Below are positions 1 to 8,228 of a stretch of DNA of 64,000 nt, one piece after another (the first letter of the stretch is position 1; every line of letters starts with the position of its first letter). The notes under the pieces are model-generated. The model saw only the letters and a list, made by a program, of their open reading frames with translations. It had not been told where the DNA came from and searched no databases. This stretch comes from Opitutia bacterium (lineage in GTDB: Bacteria; Verrucomicrobiota; Verrucomicrobiia; Opitutales; Opitutaceae). The position numbers and the translations under genes were made by a program. Location: the NCBI GenBank assembly GCA_016187945.1, contig JACPIT010000011.1, positions 186,001 through 250,000 of the forward strand, given 5' to 3'.

Positions 1-453
1 TTCGCCCACCTCGCGCCGAAAAAAATCTCCTTCCGCACCGGCGGCCTCGTCACCGGCGTCATCGGCATCGCCATGATGCCGTGGAAACTCGTCGCCGATC
101 CGAACGGTTACATCTTCGTCTGGCTGATCGCCTACAGCGCGCTGCTCGGCCCGATCGGCGGCGTGATGATCGCCGACTACTTCGTCGTGCGCCGCACGCA
201 GCTCAGCGTCGCCGATCTCTACCGCACCGACGGCGCGTATCGCTACACCGGCGGCTTCAGCCTCGTCGCGCTCGCCGCACTCGTGCTCGGCATCGCGCCG
301 AGCCTGCCGGGCTTCCTCGCCACGGTGAAACTGATCGACGGCACGCACGTGCCCGCCGCGCTGCTCTCGCTCTACAACTACGCGTGGTTCGTCGGCTTCG
401 CCCTCGCGTTCGCCGCCTACGTCGCGCTCCGCAAACTCGCGCCGCGCGCGTGA
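1..453 (+). CDS. NCS1-family nucleobase/allantoin:cation symporter, C-terminal part
   Basis: Only the last 150 residues are present; the reading frame is open from the first base, so the gene begins outside the window. The segment starts HLAPKKISFRTGG and holds three to four hydrophobic helices, with the loop IADYFVVRRTQL between them. A D-Y-F/W-x-x-R motif of this kind is typical of the NCS1 family (PucI, Fur-type and cytosine/allantoin permeases), inner-membrane symporters for purine or pyrimidine bases, hydantoins or allantoin. The next gene is an AGXT2-like aminotransferase of the kind found in reductive pyrimidine degradation clusters, so uracil, thymine or a hydantoin is a plausible substrate. 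The substrate cannot be read from this fragment. Confidence 0.85.
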   Translation, partial: FAHLAPKKISFRTGGLVTGVIGIAMMPWKLVADPNGYIFVWLIAYSALLGPIGGVMIADYFVVRRTQLSVADLYRTDGAYRYTGGFSLVALAALVLGIAPSLPGFLATVKLIDGTHVPAALLSLYNYAWFVGFALAFAAYVALRKLAPRA

Positions 454-462
454 GCGCGCGGC

Positions 463-576
463 GAAGCTCCAAGCTCCAACATCCAAGCTCCAGAGAAACT
501 TCAAAACCCAAACACCCACGCCCCCTTTGAAGTTTGGTGCTTCTCTGGAGCTTGGAGATTGGAGCTTGGAGCTTTC
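463..576. repeat. Long imperfect inverted repeat with tandem-like arms
   Basis: The left arm is built from degenerate copies of AAGCTCCAA and CCAAGCTCCAGAG. The right arm carries the complement, TTCTCTGGAGCTTGGAG then GGAGCTTGGAG. The central spacer is about 25 bases. This is one of six such structures in the window, each with a different sequence. It fills the gap between two genes on the same strand. Its function is unknown; it could fold as a long RNA hairpin. Confidence 0.75.
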
Positions 577-602
577 CCCCTCCCGACGCCCTAAAAATTC
601 CC

Positions 603-1952
603 ATGAAATCCATCCCGCTCCCGTCCACTTCCTTTTCGCCCGCGCCCTACTCCGGCCCGACCGCCGAGCAAATCCTCGCGCAGCGCCGCGAGTTTCTGAA
701 TCCCGGCATCATCACCTACTACAAGCAGCCGATCATGATCGTGCAGGGGAAAATGCAGTGGCTCTGGGATCACACCGGCAAGCGCTACCTCGACGCACTC
801 GGCGGCATCGTGACCGTCAGCGTCGGACATTGCCACCCGCACGTCGTCGCCGCCGCCACGAAGCAAAACGAACTGCTCCAGCACGCCACCACGCTCTACC
901 TGCACCCGAACATCGGCGCGTTCGCCGAGAAGCTCGCCTCCACTCTGCCCGGCGATCTCAAAGTCTGCTACTTCGTCAACTCCGGCTCCGAGGCCAACGA
1001 CCTCGCGCTGCTCATGGCGCGACTCTACACGGGCAACTACGACGTCATCGCCCTGCGCAACGCCTACCACGGCGGCAACGCCGCCGGCATGGGCGTGACC
1101 GCGAACTCGAATTGGAAATTCAACGTGCCGCACTCGTTCGGCGTGCATCACGCGCAGACGCCGTATTCCTACCGCGGCGTCTTCGGCTACGACGATCCCG
1201 ACGCCGGCCGCAAATACGCCGACGACGTGAAGCAGGTCATCGACTACACCACGCCGGGCAAAGTCGCCGCGTTCATCGCCGAGTCGATGCAAGGCGTGGG
1301 CGGCTTCGTCGAATTCCCCGACGGCTACCTCGCGCAAGCCTACGCGCACATCCGCGCCGCCGGCGGCGTGTGCATCGCCGACGAAGTGCAGACCGGCTTC
1401 GGCCGCACCGGCACGAACTTCTGGGGCTTCCAAAACCACGGCGTCGTGCCCGACATCGTCACGATGGCCAAAGGCATCGGCAACGGCGCGCCGCTCGGCG
1501 CGGTCGTCACGACGCCGAAGATCGCCGCGATGCTCACGCAGAAAACGCACTTCAACACCTTCGGCGGCAACCCCGTCGTCTGCGCCATCGGCACCGCCGT
1601 GCTCGAAGTCATCGAGCGCGAGCAGACGCAGAAGAACTGCCACGAACTCGGCCAGTTCCTCACCGCCGGCCTGAACAAATTGAAAGCGAAGCACGCGCTC
1701 ATCGGCGACGTCCGCGGCAAAGGCCTGATGCAGGGATTGGAATTCGTGAAAGACCGGAAAACCAAGGAGCCGGCCAAGGAAGCGTGCCAGCAAGTCGTCG
1801 AAAATTGCCGCGAACTCGGCCTGCTCGTCGGCAAAGGCGGCCTCTGGGGCCAGACAATCCGTCTCGCCCCGCCGATGAACATCACGCGCGCCGACGCCGA
1901 GTTCATGCTCGCCGTGCTCGACGAAGCGATCGCGGCAGCGGCGGCGAGGTAA
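603..1952 (+). CDS. Class III PLP aminotransferase, AGXT2-like (alanine/beta-alanine--glyoxylate type)
   Basis: 449 residues, the normal length for fold-type I class III aminotransferases. NSGSEAND (residues 126-133), the PLP-binding acid D260 in ADEVQTGFGRTG, and the Schiff-base lysine K290 in TMAKGIGNGAPLG are all present. The closest family appears to be AGXT2 / 3-aminoisobutyrate--pyruvate transaminase, which transfers the amino group of beta-alanine or 3-aminoisobutyrate to pyruvate or glyoxylate. That fits the end of pyrimidine catabolism next to an NCS1 transporter. The ATG at 603 was chosen because the frame upstream (from 534) runs through the inverted repeat and encodes non-family sequence. 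Ornithine/acetylornithine and GABA aminotransferases are less likely alternatives. Confidence 0.85.
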   Translation: MKSIPLPSTSFSPAPYSGPTAEQILAQRREFLNPGIITYYKQPIMIVQGKMQWLWDHTGKRYLDALGGIVTVSVGHCHPHVVAAATKQNELLQHATTLYLHPNIGAFAEKLASTLPGDLKVCYFVNSGSEANDLALLMARLYTGNYDVIALRNAYHGGNAAGMGVTANSNWKFNVPHSFGVHHAQTPYSYRGVFGYDDPDAGRKYADDVKQVIDYTTPGKVAAFIAESMQGVGGFVEFPDGYLAQAYAHIRAAGGVCIADEVQTGFGRTGTNFWGFQNHGVVPDIVTMAKGIGNGAPLGAVVTTPKIAAMLTQKTHFNTFGGNPVVCAIGTAVLEVIEREQTQKNCHELGQFLTAGLNKLKAKHALIGDVRGKGLMQGLEFVKDRKTKEPAKEACQQVVENCRELGLLVGKGGLWGQTIRLAPPMNITRADAEFMLAVLDEAIAAAAAR

Positions 1953-1959
1953 CTTCCAT

Positions 1960-2020
1960 CGCGGCCTAAAGCCGCTCCTACAGTTCGAGCCCAGTTGTAG
2001 GAGCGGCTTTACGCCGCGAC
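1960..2020. repeat. REP pair, family A (GTAGGAGCGGC), upstream of RAYT 1
   Basis: Two inverted copies of GTAGGAGCGGCTTTACGCCG enclose about 12 bases. Each copy has a GTAG foot followed by the hairpin GCGGC-TTTAC-GCCGC; the first copy has a base change (CCTAAAGCC). A second pair lies at the 3' end of the transposase gene, so the gene is bracketed by its presumed substrate. Confidence 0.9.
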
Positions 2021-2037
2021 CTCGCACGCAGCCCCCA

Positions 2038-2553
2038 ATGGCCCACGACCCCAAGAGAGGTCACTCCGCTCTCCGTCGCGGCCGGTGGTCCACTCCCGGC
2101 GCGGAATACTTCCTCACGGTCTGCACGGACGATCAACCGTGCGGCCTGGGCGCCAGGGAAGTTACCGCCCCTTTGACCGAAGGCGCACTCCGGCTTGAGT
2201 CGGAAGGCGCGTGGCACGTTCGCACGATGAGCGTCATGCCCGATCATCTTCACTTCCTCGTCGTGCTCGGTGAAACGCTTCCGCTATCCGAAGTCGTCCG
2301 ACGCTTCAAAGGTCGCCACGCATCGCTGTTGCAGTCGCAGCGCCTGCGTTGGGAGCGAGGCTGCTTCGATCACCGGCTCCGCGACGACGAGGATCGACTG
2401 CCTGTCTTTCTCTACATTTTCCTGAATCCGTATCGTGCGAACCTTCTGCCCCACAGCGAGCGCTGGCCCGGCTACTACTGCTGCCCGGAAGACTGGCGCT
2501 GGTTCGGGCCATTGACCGATCACGACTGCCCAATGCCGGAATGGCTACTGTAG
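2038..2553 (+). CDS. REP-associated tyrosine transposase (RAYT 1, Y1/HUH family)
   Basis: 171 residues. The HUH metal-binding motif is H70-L-H72 in MPDHLHFLV, and the likely nucleophile is Y126 in LYIFLNPYRANL, the usual RAYT order. RAYTs are single-domain Y1 transposases that bind and cut single-stranded REP hairpins next to a GTAG foot; they are normally single-copy, vertically kept genes. Family A REP pairs flank this gene at 1960-2020 and 2550-2624, and further A copies occur at 3899, 11098 and 16476. The TAG stop at 2551-2553 is the TAG of the downstream REP foot, so the repeat ends the reading frame. The ATG at 2038 follows closely after the upstream REP. No insertion-sequence ends or target duplication are visible. 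Confidence 0.88.
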   Translation: MAHDPKRGHSALRRGRWSTPGAEYFLTVCTDDQPCGLGAREVTAPLTEGALRLESEGAWHVRTMSVMPDHLHFLVVLGETLPLSEVVRRFKGRHASLLQSQRLRWERGCFDHRLRDDEDRLPVFLYIFLNPYRANLLPHSERWPGYYCCPEDWRWFGPLTDHDCPMPEWLL

Positions 2554-2624
2554 GAGCGGCTTTACGCCGCGACCGGCCCGAAGCGCGCGCCGCGTCCGAA
2601 TCGCGGCGTAAAGCCGCTCCTACA
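2550..2624. repeat. REP pair, family A, downstream of RAYT 1
   Basis: Inverted pair: GTAGGAGCGGCTTTACGCCG and, about 27 bases on, its complement CGGCGTAAAGCCGCTCCTAC. The first foot supplies the stop codon of RAYT 1. The pair also lies between two convergent genes and could act as a bidirectional transcription stop, although it lacks a U-tract. Confidence 0.9.
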
Positions 2625-2659
2625 ACTCACGCAGCCGTGCGACGTGGAGTGATGACCCT

Positions 2660-3865
2660 TCACCCCCGCCTCAACTTCAGCAACCGCTCGCCCGCCGCGT
2701 GCAGCGTGGCGTCTTTCTTCGCAAAGTTCAGGCGCACGTAGCGGTGCTCGGGCTCGTGGAAGAAAACCGAACCGGGCACACCGGCCACGCCGATGTCCTG
2801 CGCCATCCAGCGGGCGAACTCGACGTCGTTCGCATAACCGAACGGCGAGATGTCGAGCATCACGAAATACGCGCCCTGCGGCGTCGTGTAGCGCAGGCCG
2901 GTTTGATCGAGGTAGCCCAGCAGAATCTCGCGCCGCGCGGCGTATTCGGCCGCGAGCTGCGCGTAGTAGCTCGGCGGCATTTTCAACCCGGCGACGATCG
3001 CGTGCTGCAACGGCGCCGCCGCGCCGACGGTGAGGAAATCGTGCACCTTGCGACCCTGCGCGACGAATTCCGGCGACGCGAACACGTAGCCGAGTCGCCA
3101 GCCGGTGATCGCGAAGGTCTTCGAGAGCGAACTGCACATGATCGTGCGCTCGGCCATCCCCGGCAGCGCGGAGAGATACGTGTGCGCGTGCGGCGCGAAG
3201 ACGATGTGCTCGTAGACTTCGTCGGTGATGATCCACACGTCGAACTCCTGCGCGAGCGCCGCGATCTGTTCGAGTTCGGCGCGCGTGAACACCTTGCCGG
3301 TCGGATTCGACGGATTGCAGAGCACGAAGGCCTTGATGCCACTCGCGAACACGCGGCGCAGTTCCGCGAGGTCGAACGTGTAGTCCGGCGGACGCAGCGT
3401 GGCGAAAACCGGCGTCACGCCCGAGAGAATCGCGTCCGCGCTGTAGTTTTCGTAGAACGGCGAGAAGAGCCCGATCTTGTCGCCCACGTCGGTGACGCTC
3501 ATCACCGCCACCATCATCGCCTCGGTCGCGCCGCAAGTGACGATGAGATTTTTCTCCGGATCGCACGGCAGGCCGGTGCAGCGCGTGAGCTTCGCCGCGA
3601 GCGCCTCGCGCAGCGGCGGCGCGCCCCACGTGATGGCGTATTGATGGTGCTCGCCGTCCATCTCGGCCTTCGCGGCGACGAGAATCTCGGCGGGCGGGTT
3701 GAAATCTGGAAAACCCTGCGAGAGGTTCACCGCGCCGTGCCGCAGCGCGACTCGCGTCATCTCGCGAATCAACGACTCCGTGAAAACCGACGTGCGACGA
3801 GAAGTGCGAGGCATGGCGAGAAACTGGCGAGATCGCCGCGCGCTGTAAGCTCGAAAGTGCGCCAT
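2660..3865 (-). CDS. Class I/II PLP aminotransferase (methionine/kynurenine/aspartate-type)
   Basis: 401 residues from the ATG at 3865; an alternative ATG at 3814 removes 17 residues rich in Arg. A GAGG sequence eight bases before 3865 supports the longer form. The sequence shows NPSNPTGK (185-191), D215 in TDEVY, and the Schiff-base lysine K249 in SSLSKTFAITGWRLGY. The segment SQGFPDFNPP is characteristic of the YbdL/kynurenine-aminotransferase branch, whose members transaminate methionine, aromatic amino acids or kynurenine. The exact substrate is not predictable. The gene stands alone, bounded by family A REPs on both sides. Confidence 0.85.
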   Translation of the reverse strand: MAHFRAYSARRSRQFLAMPRTSRRTSVFTESLIREMTRVALRHGAVNLSQGFPDFNPPAEILVAAKAEMDGEHHQYAITWGAPPLREALAAKLTRCTGLPCDPEKNLIVTCGATEAMMVAVMSVTDVGDKIGLFSPFYENYSADAILSGVTPVFATLRPPDYTFDLAELRRVFASGIKAFVLCNPSNPTGKVFTRAELEQIAALAQEFDVWIITDEVYEHIVFAPHAHTYLSALPGMAERTIMCSSLSKTFAITGWRLGYVFASPEFVAQGRKVHDFLTVGAAAPLQHAIVAGLKMPPSYYAQLAAEYAARREILLGYLDQTGLRYTTPQGAYFVMLDISPFGYANDVEFARWMAQDIGVAGVPGSVFFHEPEHRYVRLNFAKKDATLHAAGERLLKLRRG

Positions 3866-3898
3866 ACGCGCTACCTCAATGCCCTCGCTACGTGAACT

Positions 3899-3972
3899 GT
3901 AGGAGCGGCTTTATGCCGCGATTCGAACGCGGCGCGCGCTACGAACCAGTCGCGGCGTAAAGCCGCTCCTAC
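3899..3972. repeat. REP pair, family A
   Basis: GTAGGAGCGGCTTTATGCCG and, inverted, CGGCGTAAAGCCGCTCCTAC, separated by about 27 bases. It lies between the start of the aminotransferase gene and the end of the LysM lipoprotein gene. Confidence 0.9.
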
Positions 3973-4016
3973 AATTCACGCGGACGCGGGCTGATGCACC
4001 GCGCTCCCCGAGCCGT

Positions 4017-4964
4017 TCATTGCGGGATCGCGAGCTGCATCCCGATGCGGATGTCGCCTTCGTTCTTCATCGCGCTGCGGTTCGCCTGGTAGATGTCGCG
4101 CCAGCGCGAGCGCGTGCCGTAGTAGCGCAGCGAAAGACTCATCAGCGTGTCGCCTTTCGTCACCGTGTGCGTGCGAGCGCCGCGGACCGATTGCGGGGAC
4201 GACGTCGCCGGCGCCTGCTTCTGCGCGGGGCGCGTCGGCGTGCGGGTGGTCGGCGTCTGTGACGGCGTGGCAACGACTGGCTCCTGGCGCGCGGGTGTCG
4301 GACGCGTGCGCACGGTCGGGATGCTGTCGAGATTCAGGGCGAAACTGTTCGCGTTGCTCTCGCGCGCGGGCGTGGGCGCGCTCGGCGTCGGGTTGGCCGC
4401 GCGCTCGGGCGCGGGTTCGGTGGCTTCGGCGGAAGCGACGTTCACGCTGGGCGAGCGACCGGCTTGGAGGTCGGCGATCTGTTGCTTCAGCAGGTCGTTC
4501 TCGAGTTTCAATTTGTCCATCGCCGCGATCAGATCGACGCGTTGGAGCTGATTCTCGAGAGGCTGCGCCGGCAGCGTGCGGGAGAATTCTCGGATCGCCG
4601 CGTCGATGCGCTGCTTCACGAGCGGCGCTTGCGCGCTGTTCGGGCGCAGCGAGAGGTATTTTCGGAAATGGTAGATAGCCGCGATCGGGTCGCGGATGTG
4701 GTGCAGGTAGATGAGCCCCGCCTCGAGGTGCGACTCCGGCGCGTCGTCGCCGCGTTTTTCGATGACTTTGAGGTAGGCCGAGAGCGCCTCTTGCTGGCGA
4801 TTCGAACGCTTCATCTGCTCCGCCTGGCGATAGTAGGGCTCGTCGACTTCGGTCGCGTAGGACTGCCGGCCGTCGTCGCCGCAACCGGCGAGGCTCAGCG
4901 CCAGCGCGGCCGCCGCGGCGAGCGGCAGCAGGCGGCGACGAAGCGTGACGCGAGCGATGAGCAC
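4017..4964 (-). CDS. TPR-like lipoprotein with C-terminal LysM domain
   Basis: 315 residues. The N-terminus is a lipoprotein signal: RRRL, a hydrophobic alanine/leucine stretch, then the lipobox LAGC with C28. Residues about 40-140 contain helical repeats resembling tetratricopeptides (EEALSAYLKVIEKRG, ESHLEAGLIYLHHIRDP). A coiled-coil-like stretch with MDKLKLENDLLKQQIADLQ follows, then a Pro/Thr-rich linker. The last 50 residues form a LysM module (HTVTKGDTLMSLSLRYYG ... IRIGMQLAIPQ). LysM binds peptidoglycan glycan chains, so this is probably an outer- or inner-membrane lipoprotein tied to the cell wall. The specific role is unknown. It is divergent from kdsD with a 70-base gap. Confidence 0.82.
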   Translation of the reverse strand: MLIARVTLRRRLLPLAAAAALALSLAGCGDDGRQSYATEVDEPYYRQAEQMKRSNRQQEALSAYLKVIEKRGDDAPESHLEAGLIYLHHIRDPIAAIYHFRKYLSLRPNSAQAPLVKQRIDAAIREFSRTLPAQPLENQLQRVDLIAAMDKLKLENDLLKQQIADLQAGRSPSVNVASAEATEPAPERAANPTPSAPTPARESNANSFALNLDSIPTVRTRPTPARQEPVVATPSQTPTTRTPTRPAQKQAPATSSPQSVRGARTHTVTKGDTLMSLSLRYYGTRSRWRDIYQANRSAMKNEGDIRIGMQLAIPQ

Positions 4965-5034
4965 GAGGGAAAGGGATTGAACGAGCAGAACCGACCCGTA
5001 GGTTTGCGCCCGGTTTCCCCCAATACAAGTTTAG

Positions 5035-6027
5035 ATGCCACTCGACGCCGCCACGATCCTCGCCAAAGCCCGCCAATGTCTCGCGATCGAGCGCGAAGCT
5101 CTCGACGCCACCGCGGAGATCCTCAACGGCGACTTCGTCGAAGTCGTGCGCGCCGTCGAGACGATGATCGCCGCCGGGCGGAAACTGATTTTCTCCGGCA
5201 TCGGCAAATCCGCGCACATCGCGCAGAAACTCACGGGCACCTTCAACAGCACCGGCGTGCCGTCGGCGTTTCTCGACCCGACGAACGCGTTGCACGGCGA
5301 CCTCGGCCTGTGCGCGAGCGGCGACCTGGCGTTTCTGCTCAGCAACAGCGGCTCGACGCACGAGATGCTGCGCCTGCTGCCGCTCTTCGAAAAATTCGGC
5401 CTGAAAACCGTCGCGCTCACCGGCGCGCCCGAGAGCGAACTCGCCCGCGGCGCCGACTTCCGGCTCATCTACCGCGCCCCGCGCGAGGCCTGTCCGCTGG
5501 CGCTCGCGCCGACCGCGAGCACCACGGCCGCGCTCGGCCTCGGCGACGCGCTCGCGATGGTGCTGCTCGAGACGCGCGGCGTGACGCGCGAGGAGTTCGC
5601 GAAGTATCACCCGTCCGGCACGCTCGGCATGACGCTCCTGCTCCGCGTGAAAGACATCATGCGCAGCGGCGACGCCTGCCCCGTCGTGCCCGCCGCGAAG
5701 ACGAGCGTGCAGGAGGCGATCCTCGCGATGACCGGAGCGAAGGCCGGCGCCGTGGCGTTGACGGACGCAGACGGAAAATTCGTCGGCATCTACACCGACG
5801 GCGATTTCCGCCGGACCGCGCTGAACGGCGGCCCCGACTTCCTCCGGCAACCCGTGGCGCAGTTCATGACGCGCGGCGGCAAGACGATCGGCGCAAACGT
5901 CCTCGCCGTCGAAGCGCTGAAGATCTTCCAGCAATTCAAAATCTCAGACCTCTTCGCCCTCGACGACGGCGGCCGGCCGGTCGGCTACATCGACGTGCAG
6001 GACGTGCCGAAGTTGAAGATGCTCTGA
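5035..6027 (+). CDS. kdsD: Arabinose-5-phosphate isomerase (KdsD/KpsF family)
   Basis: 330 residues, matching the ~328 of the family. An N-terminal SIS sugar-isomerase domain (about 35-170) contains ISGIGKSAHIAQK-like sequence (residues 57-69) and LLSNSGSTHEML. Two CBS domains follow (about 205-325), starting VKDIMRSGDACP and ending YIDVQDVPKLKML. The enzyme converts D-ribulose 5-phosphate to D-arabinose 5-phosphate, the first step to Kdo for lipopolysaccharide, in the cytosol. This implies a Gram-negative envelope with Kdo. CBS domains may sense a nucleotide-sugar. No other Kdo genes are adjacent. Confidence 0.9.
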   Translation: MPLDAATILAKARQCLAIEREALDATAEILNGDFVEVVRAVETMIAAGRKLIFSGIGKSAHIAQKLTGTFNSTGVPSAFLDPTNALHGDLGLCASGDLAFLLSNSGSTHEMLRLLPLFEKFGLKTVALTGAPESELARGADFRLIYRAPREACPLALAPTASTTAALGLGDALAMVLLETRGVTREEFAKYHPSGTLGMTLLLRVKDIMRSGDACPVVPAAKTSVQEAILAMTGAKAGAVALTDADGKFVGIYTDGDFRRTALNGGPDFLRQPVAQFMTRGGKTIGANVLAVEALKIFQQFKISDLFALDDGGRPVGYIDVQDVPKLKML

Positions 6028-6031
6028 GGCG

Positions 6032-6172
6032 CGCGAATTCACCGCCCGCGAATTTCGCGAATTTGCGCGAATGAAGAGCTTCAATCGGCGGACCACAGAG
6101 CGGTGCGCTCGATCGAGCGGAAGACGCGGGATCTCTTCGACTGAATTCGCGGCAATTCGCGTCATTCGCGGG
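6032..6172. repeat. Long imperfect inverted repeat with CGCGAATT-type arms
   Basis: The left arm has degenerate copies of CGCGAATTT/CGCGAATTC ending in GAATGAAGAG. The right arm starts CTCTTCGACTGAATTCGCGG and continues GCAATTCGCGTCATTCGCGG. The loop is about 50 bases. It fills the space between convergent genes (kdsD and the serine hydrolase), so a role as transcription terminator or mRNA 3' end is possible. Confidence 0.7.
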
Positions 6173-6211
6173 AGGTTTTCCGCCCGAGTCGGCCTAGGCG
6201 ACGCGCGCCGC

Positions 6212-7594
6212 TCACTCGCGCACCGCGCGCGTCTGGCGACCGCCTTGGATCAAGAGCACTGCGGGAGCCGCGCCGCCAGACGCCGGCAGTTCGAACTTCA
6301 ACTCGACCGGTGCGCGTCGGGAGAAAAACGTGTCGCTCGCGGCCGCGAAGAGACGATCGGCCGGCTGGCCGGTGGGCGTCACGAAGAGCGCGTTGTTCCG
6401 GCGCTCGCACACGAGCGTCATTTTCGCGTTCAGCCGAAACGTGCCGACGCAGCGGTCGATTTGCTCCGGCGTGAGCGCGACCTCGGGGCGCGTCGCGTTC
6501 GGCGTCGGTCGCGCCGGCCGGCCGCACGCCGCGCGGCAGATTTTTTCGGCGAGTTGCGTGCCGCTCGGATGAGAGCGATTGGAGAGCAGAACGGTCGCGA
6601 TGGCGTTGGCACGGCTGACGAAGATCGCGGCGTGAAAGCCACCGGTCATGCCGTTGTGCCAGCGCGTTTCGCGATCGCCGGCGATCATCCAGCCCAAGGC
6701 TTGTCCGCCGGGGCTGACCGTGGCGGTGAGTTTCTGCGGCGCCCACGCGAGTTCGATCGCGTCGCGCAACGGCGTTTCCTCCGGTTTCAGCAGCGCGCGC
6801 GCAAAACGAATCATGTCCGGCAGCGTCGACCGAATCCCGCCCGCGCCGGCGAGGGCCTGAAAATCCCACGCGCTCCACGGTCGTCCGTCGGCCGTGAACG
6901 GCGGCGCGAGCCGGCGGCGCTGCTCGGCGTCGAGATCGACCGCGGTGCGGGTCATGCCGAGCGGGGCGAGGACGCGTTCGCGGAGCAACTGTTCGTAGGA
7001 GACGCCGGCGTGGCGCGCGAGCAGCGTGCCGAGGAGTCCGGCGGCGAGGTTGCTGTAGACGGCTTTCGCGCCGGGCTCGAAATCGAGGCGCACGCGGCGC
7101 AACGTCGCCCATAACTCGGCTTCGCCGTAGCGCGCGTAAGGATTCGTGTACTCGTCCGTCGGCAACTCCGCCGGGATGCGCGGCAGGCCCGACGTGTGGG
7201 TGGCGAGCATGCGCAGCGTGATCCGCTCGCCGGTGCCGTCCGGCAGCGCGACGTCCGGCGGCAGCAGCTTCGCGATCAGCGTGTCGAGCGTCACCTCGCC
7301 GCGCACGACGGCGTCCGCGAGCAACAGGCTGGTGAAGACTTTGCTGATCGAGCCGATCTCGTAAATCGTCTCGTCGTCGGGCGCGGCAGCGGCGTCCGGC
7401 GACAGTTGTCCGAAATGCGCCGCGATCGTCTCGTCCGGCCGAACGACGGCGATCGACGCCGCCTGGATCGACTTCTGCTCGAGCAGCGGCGCGACCTCGC
7501 GTTCGAGATCGGCACGCGAAAAAGCGGTGGCGTGGAGCGACACCGGGAAGAGCGGCAGCGAGAGCGCCGCGAGTCGGAGAAGGCGAAATGTCAT
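6212..7594 (-). CDS. Serine hydrolase, class C beta-lactamase/DD-peptidase fold, exported
   Basis: 460 residues with an N-terminal signal peptide (hydrophobic residues 5-22, cleavage probably near HATA). The three family motifs are S82-I-S-K85, Y180-S-N182 and H313-N-G315. Such proteins include AmpC, D-alanyl-D-alanine carboxypeptidases, esterases and aminohydrolases; they act in the periplasm through an acyl-enzyme on the SxxK serine. A C-terminal domain of about 90 residues beyond residue 365 resembles the accessory beta-barrel found in many EstB/Pab87-type members. The substrate is unknown and antibiotic resistance should not be assumed. It is followed by the sigma-factor operon on the same strand, which reads toward it. 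Confidence 0.85.
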   Translation of the reverse strand: MTFRLLRLAALSLPLFPVSLHATAFSRADLEREVAPLLEQKSIQAASIAVVRPDETIAAHFGQLSPDAAAAPDDETIYEIGSISKVFTSLLLADAVVRGEVTLDTLIAKLLPPDVALPDGTGERITLRMLATHTSGLPRIPAELPTDEYTNPYARYGEAELWATLRRVRLDFEPGAKAVYSNLAAGLLGTLLARHAGVSYEQLLRERVLAPLGMTRTAVDLDAEQRRRLAPPFTADGRPWSAWDFQALAGAGGIRSTLPDMIRFARALLKPEETPLRDAIELAWAPQKLTATVSPGGQALGWMIAGDRETRWHNGMTGGFHAAIFVSRANAIATVLLSNRSHPSGTQLAEKICRAACGRPARPTPNATRPEVALTPEQIDRCVGTFRLNAKMTLVCERRNNALFVTPTGQPADRLFAAASDTFFSRRAPVELKFELPASGGAAPAVLLIQGGRQTRAVRE

Positions 7595-7616
7595 GGCAAG
7601 CGAGGGACCGCGCGGT

Positions 7617-8228
7617 TCAGGTCGAAGCGGAGGAAACGAGTTCGCGCAAGCGCGCCTCGATCAGGCGACGCTCCGGCTGGAGCCGCCGGCGAAGCCGCAG
7701 CACGACGGCGCACAGCCCGGCGGCGAGTGCGACGCCGAACACGGCGGCCATCGACCACGCCTCGTGCGCGGACGCTTTGCCAGCCGCGTGCAGTTGGAAG
7801 ACCGCGAGCGCGCTCACCGGCGTCATTGCGACCAACAGCCAGCCGATGACCGTCAACCGGTGTCGCTCGGCGGCGTTAGCTTGTTCGGCGTGGCGCAGCG
7901 CTTCGCCGAACGGTTCGCCGGCGTGGGGCGCAGCGGCGCCCTGACGGAGATGGCGGCGCAGAAAATAGAACGCCGCGAGCCACGGCAGTCCGAGCAGCGG
8001 CACGAGCGCCGCTCGCGGGCCGAGGTCGACCGTGCCGCGGAGGACTTGCGTGACCGCGAGCGCGGTTGCCGCGGTGAGCGCGAGGAACGTCCAGGCGAGC
8101 CACGCCGCCTGCCAGCGGCGACGGCGGCGCCACTGCGCGGCGAATTGCGCGGCGGCGGCGCGACCGGCGGAGGAATCGGGTTGGTTGGCGGGCGAGCACC
8201 AGAGGTCGTGCAGCGGATCGTGGTTCAT
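7617..8228 (-). CDS. Four-helix membrane protein partnered with ECF sigma factor (candidate anti-sigma)
   Basis: 203 residues with four predicted membrane helices (around residues 42-60, 72-92, 130-150, 160-180) after a charged, cytoplasmic N-terminal segment with an Arg run (AAQWRRRRRW). Its ATG overlaps the stop of the upstream sigma-factor gene by four bases (ATGA), so translation is probably coupled. The position and topology suggest it holds the sigma factor inactive at the membrane. However, no zinc-binding HxxxCxxC anti-sigma motif is visible and I do not recognise a family. The role is inferred from context only. Confidence 0.6.
   Translation of the reverse strand: MNHDPLHDLWCSPANQPDSSAGRAAAAQFAAQWRRRRRWQAAWLAWTFLALTAATALAVTQVLRGTVDLGPRAALVPLLGLPWLAAFYFLRRHLRQGAAAPHAGEPFGEALRHAEQANAAERHRLTVIGWLLVAMTPVSALAVFQLHAAGKASAHEAWSMAAVFGVALAAGLCAVVLRLRRRLQPERRLIEARLRELVSSAST

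Noticed and set aside
534-602. Upstream extension of the AGXT2-like aminotransferase
   Set aside because: These codons lie in the right arm of the inverted repeat and do not resemble the family N-terminus.
2038-2553. RAYT 1 as part of an insertion sequence
   Set aside because: No terminal ends, target duplication or second transposase; the REP context identifies a domesticated RAYT.
6212-7594. Calling the serine hydrolase an antibiotic-resistance beta-lactamase
   Set aside because: The SxxK, YxN and HxG motifs are shared by peptidases and esterases, and nothing points to beta-lactam hydrolysis.
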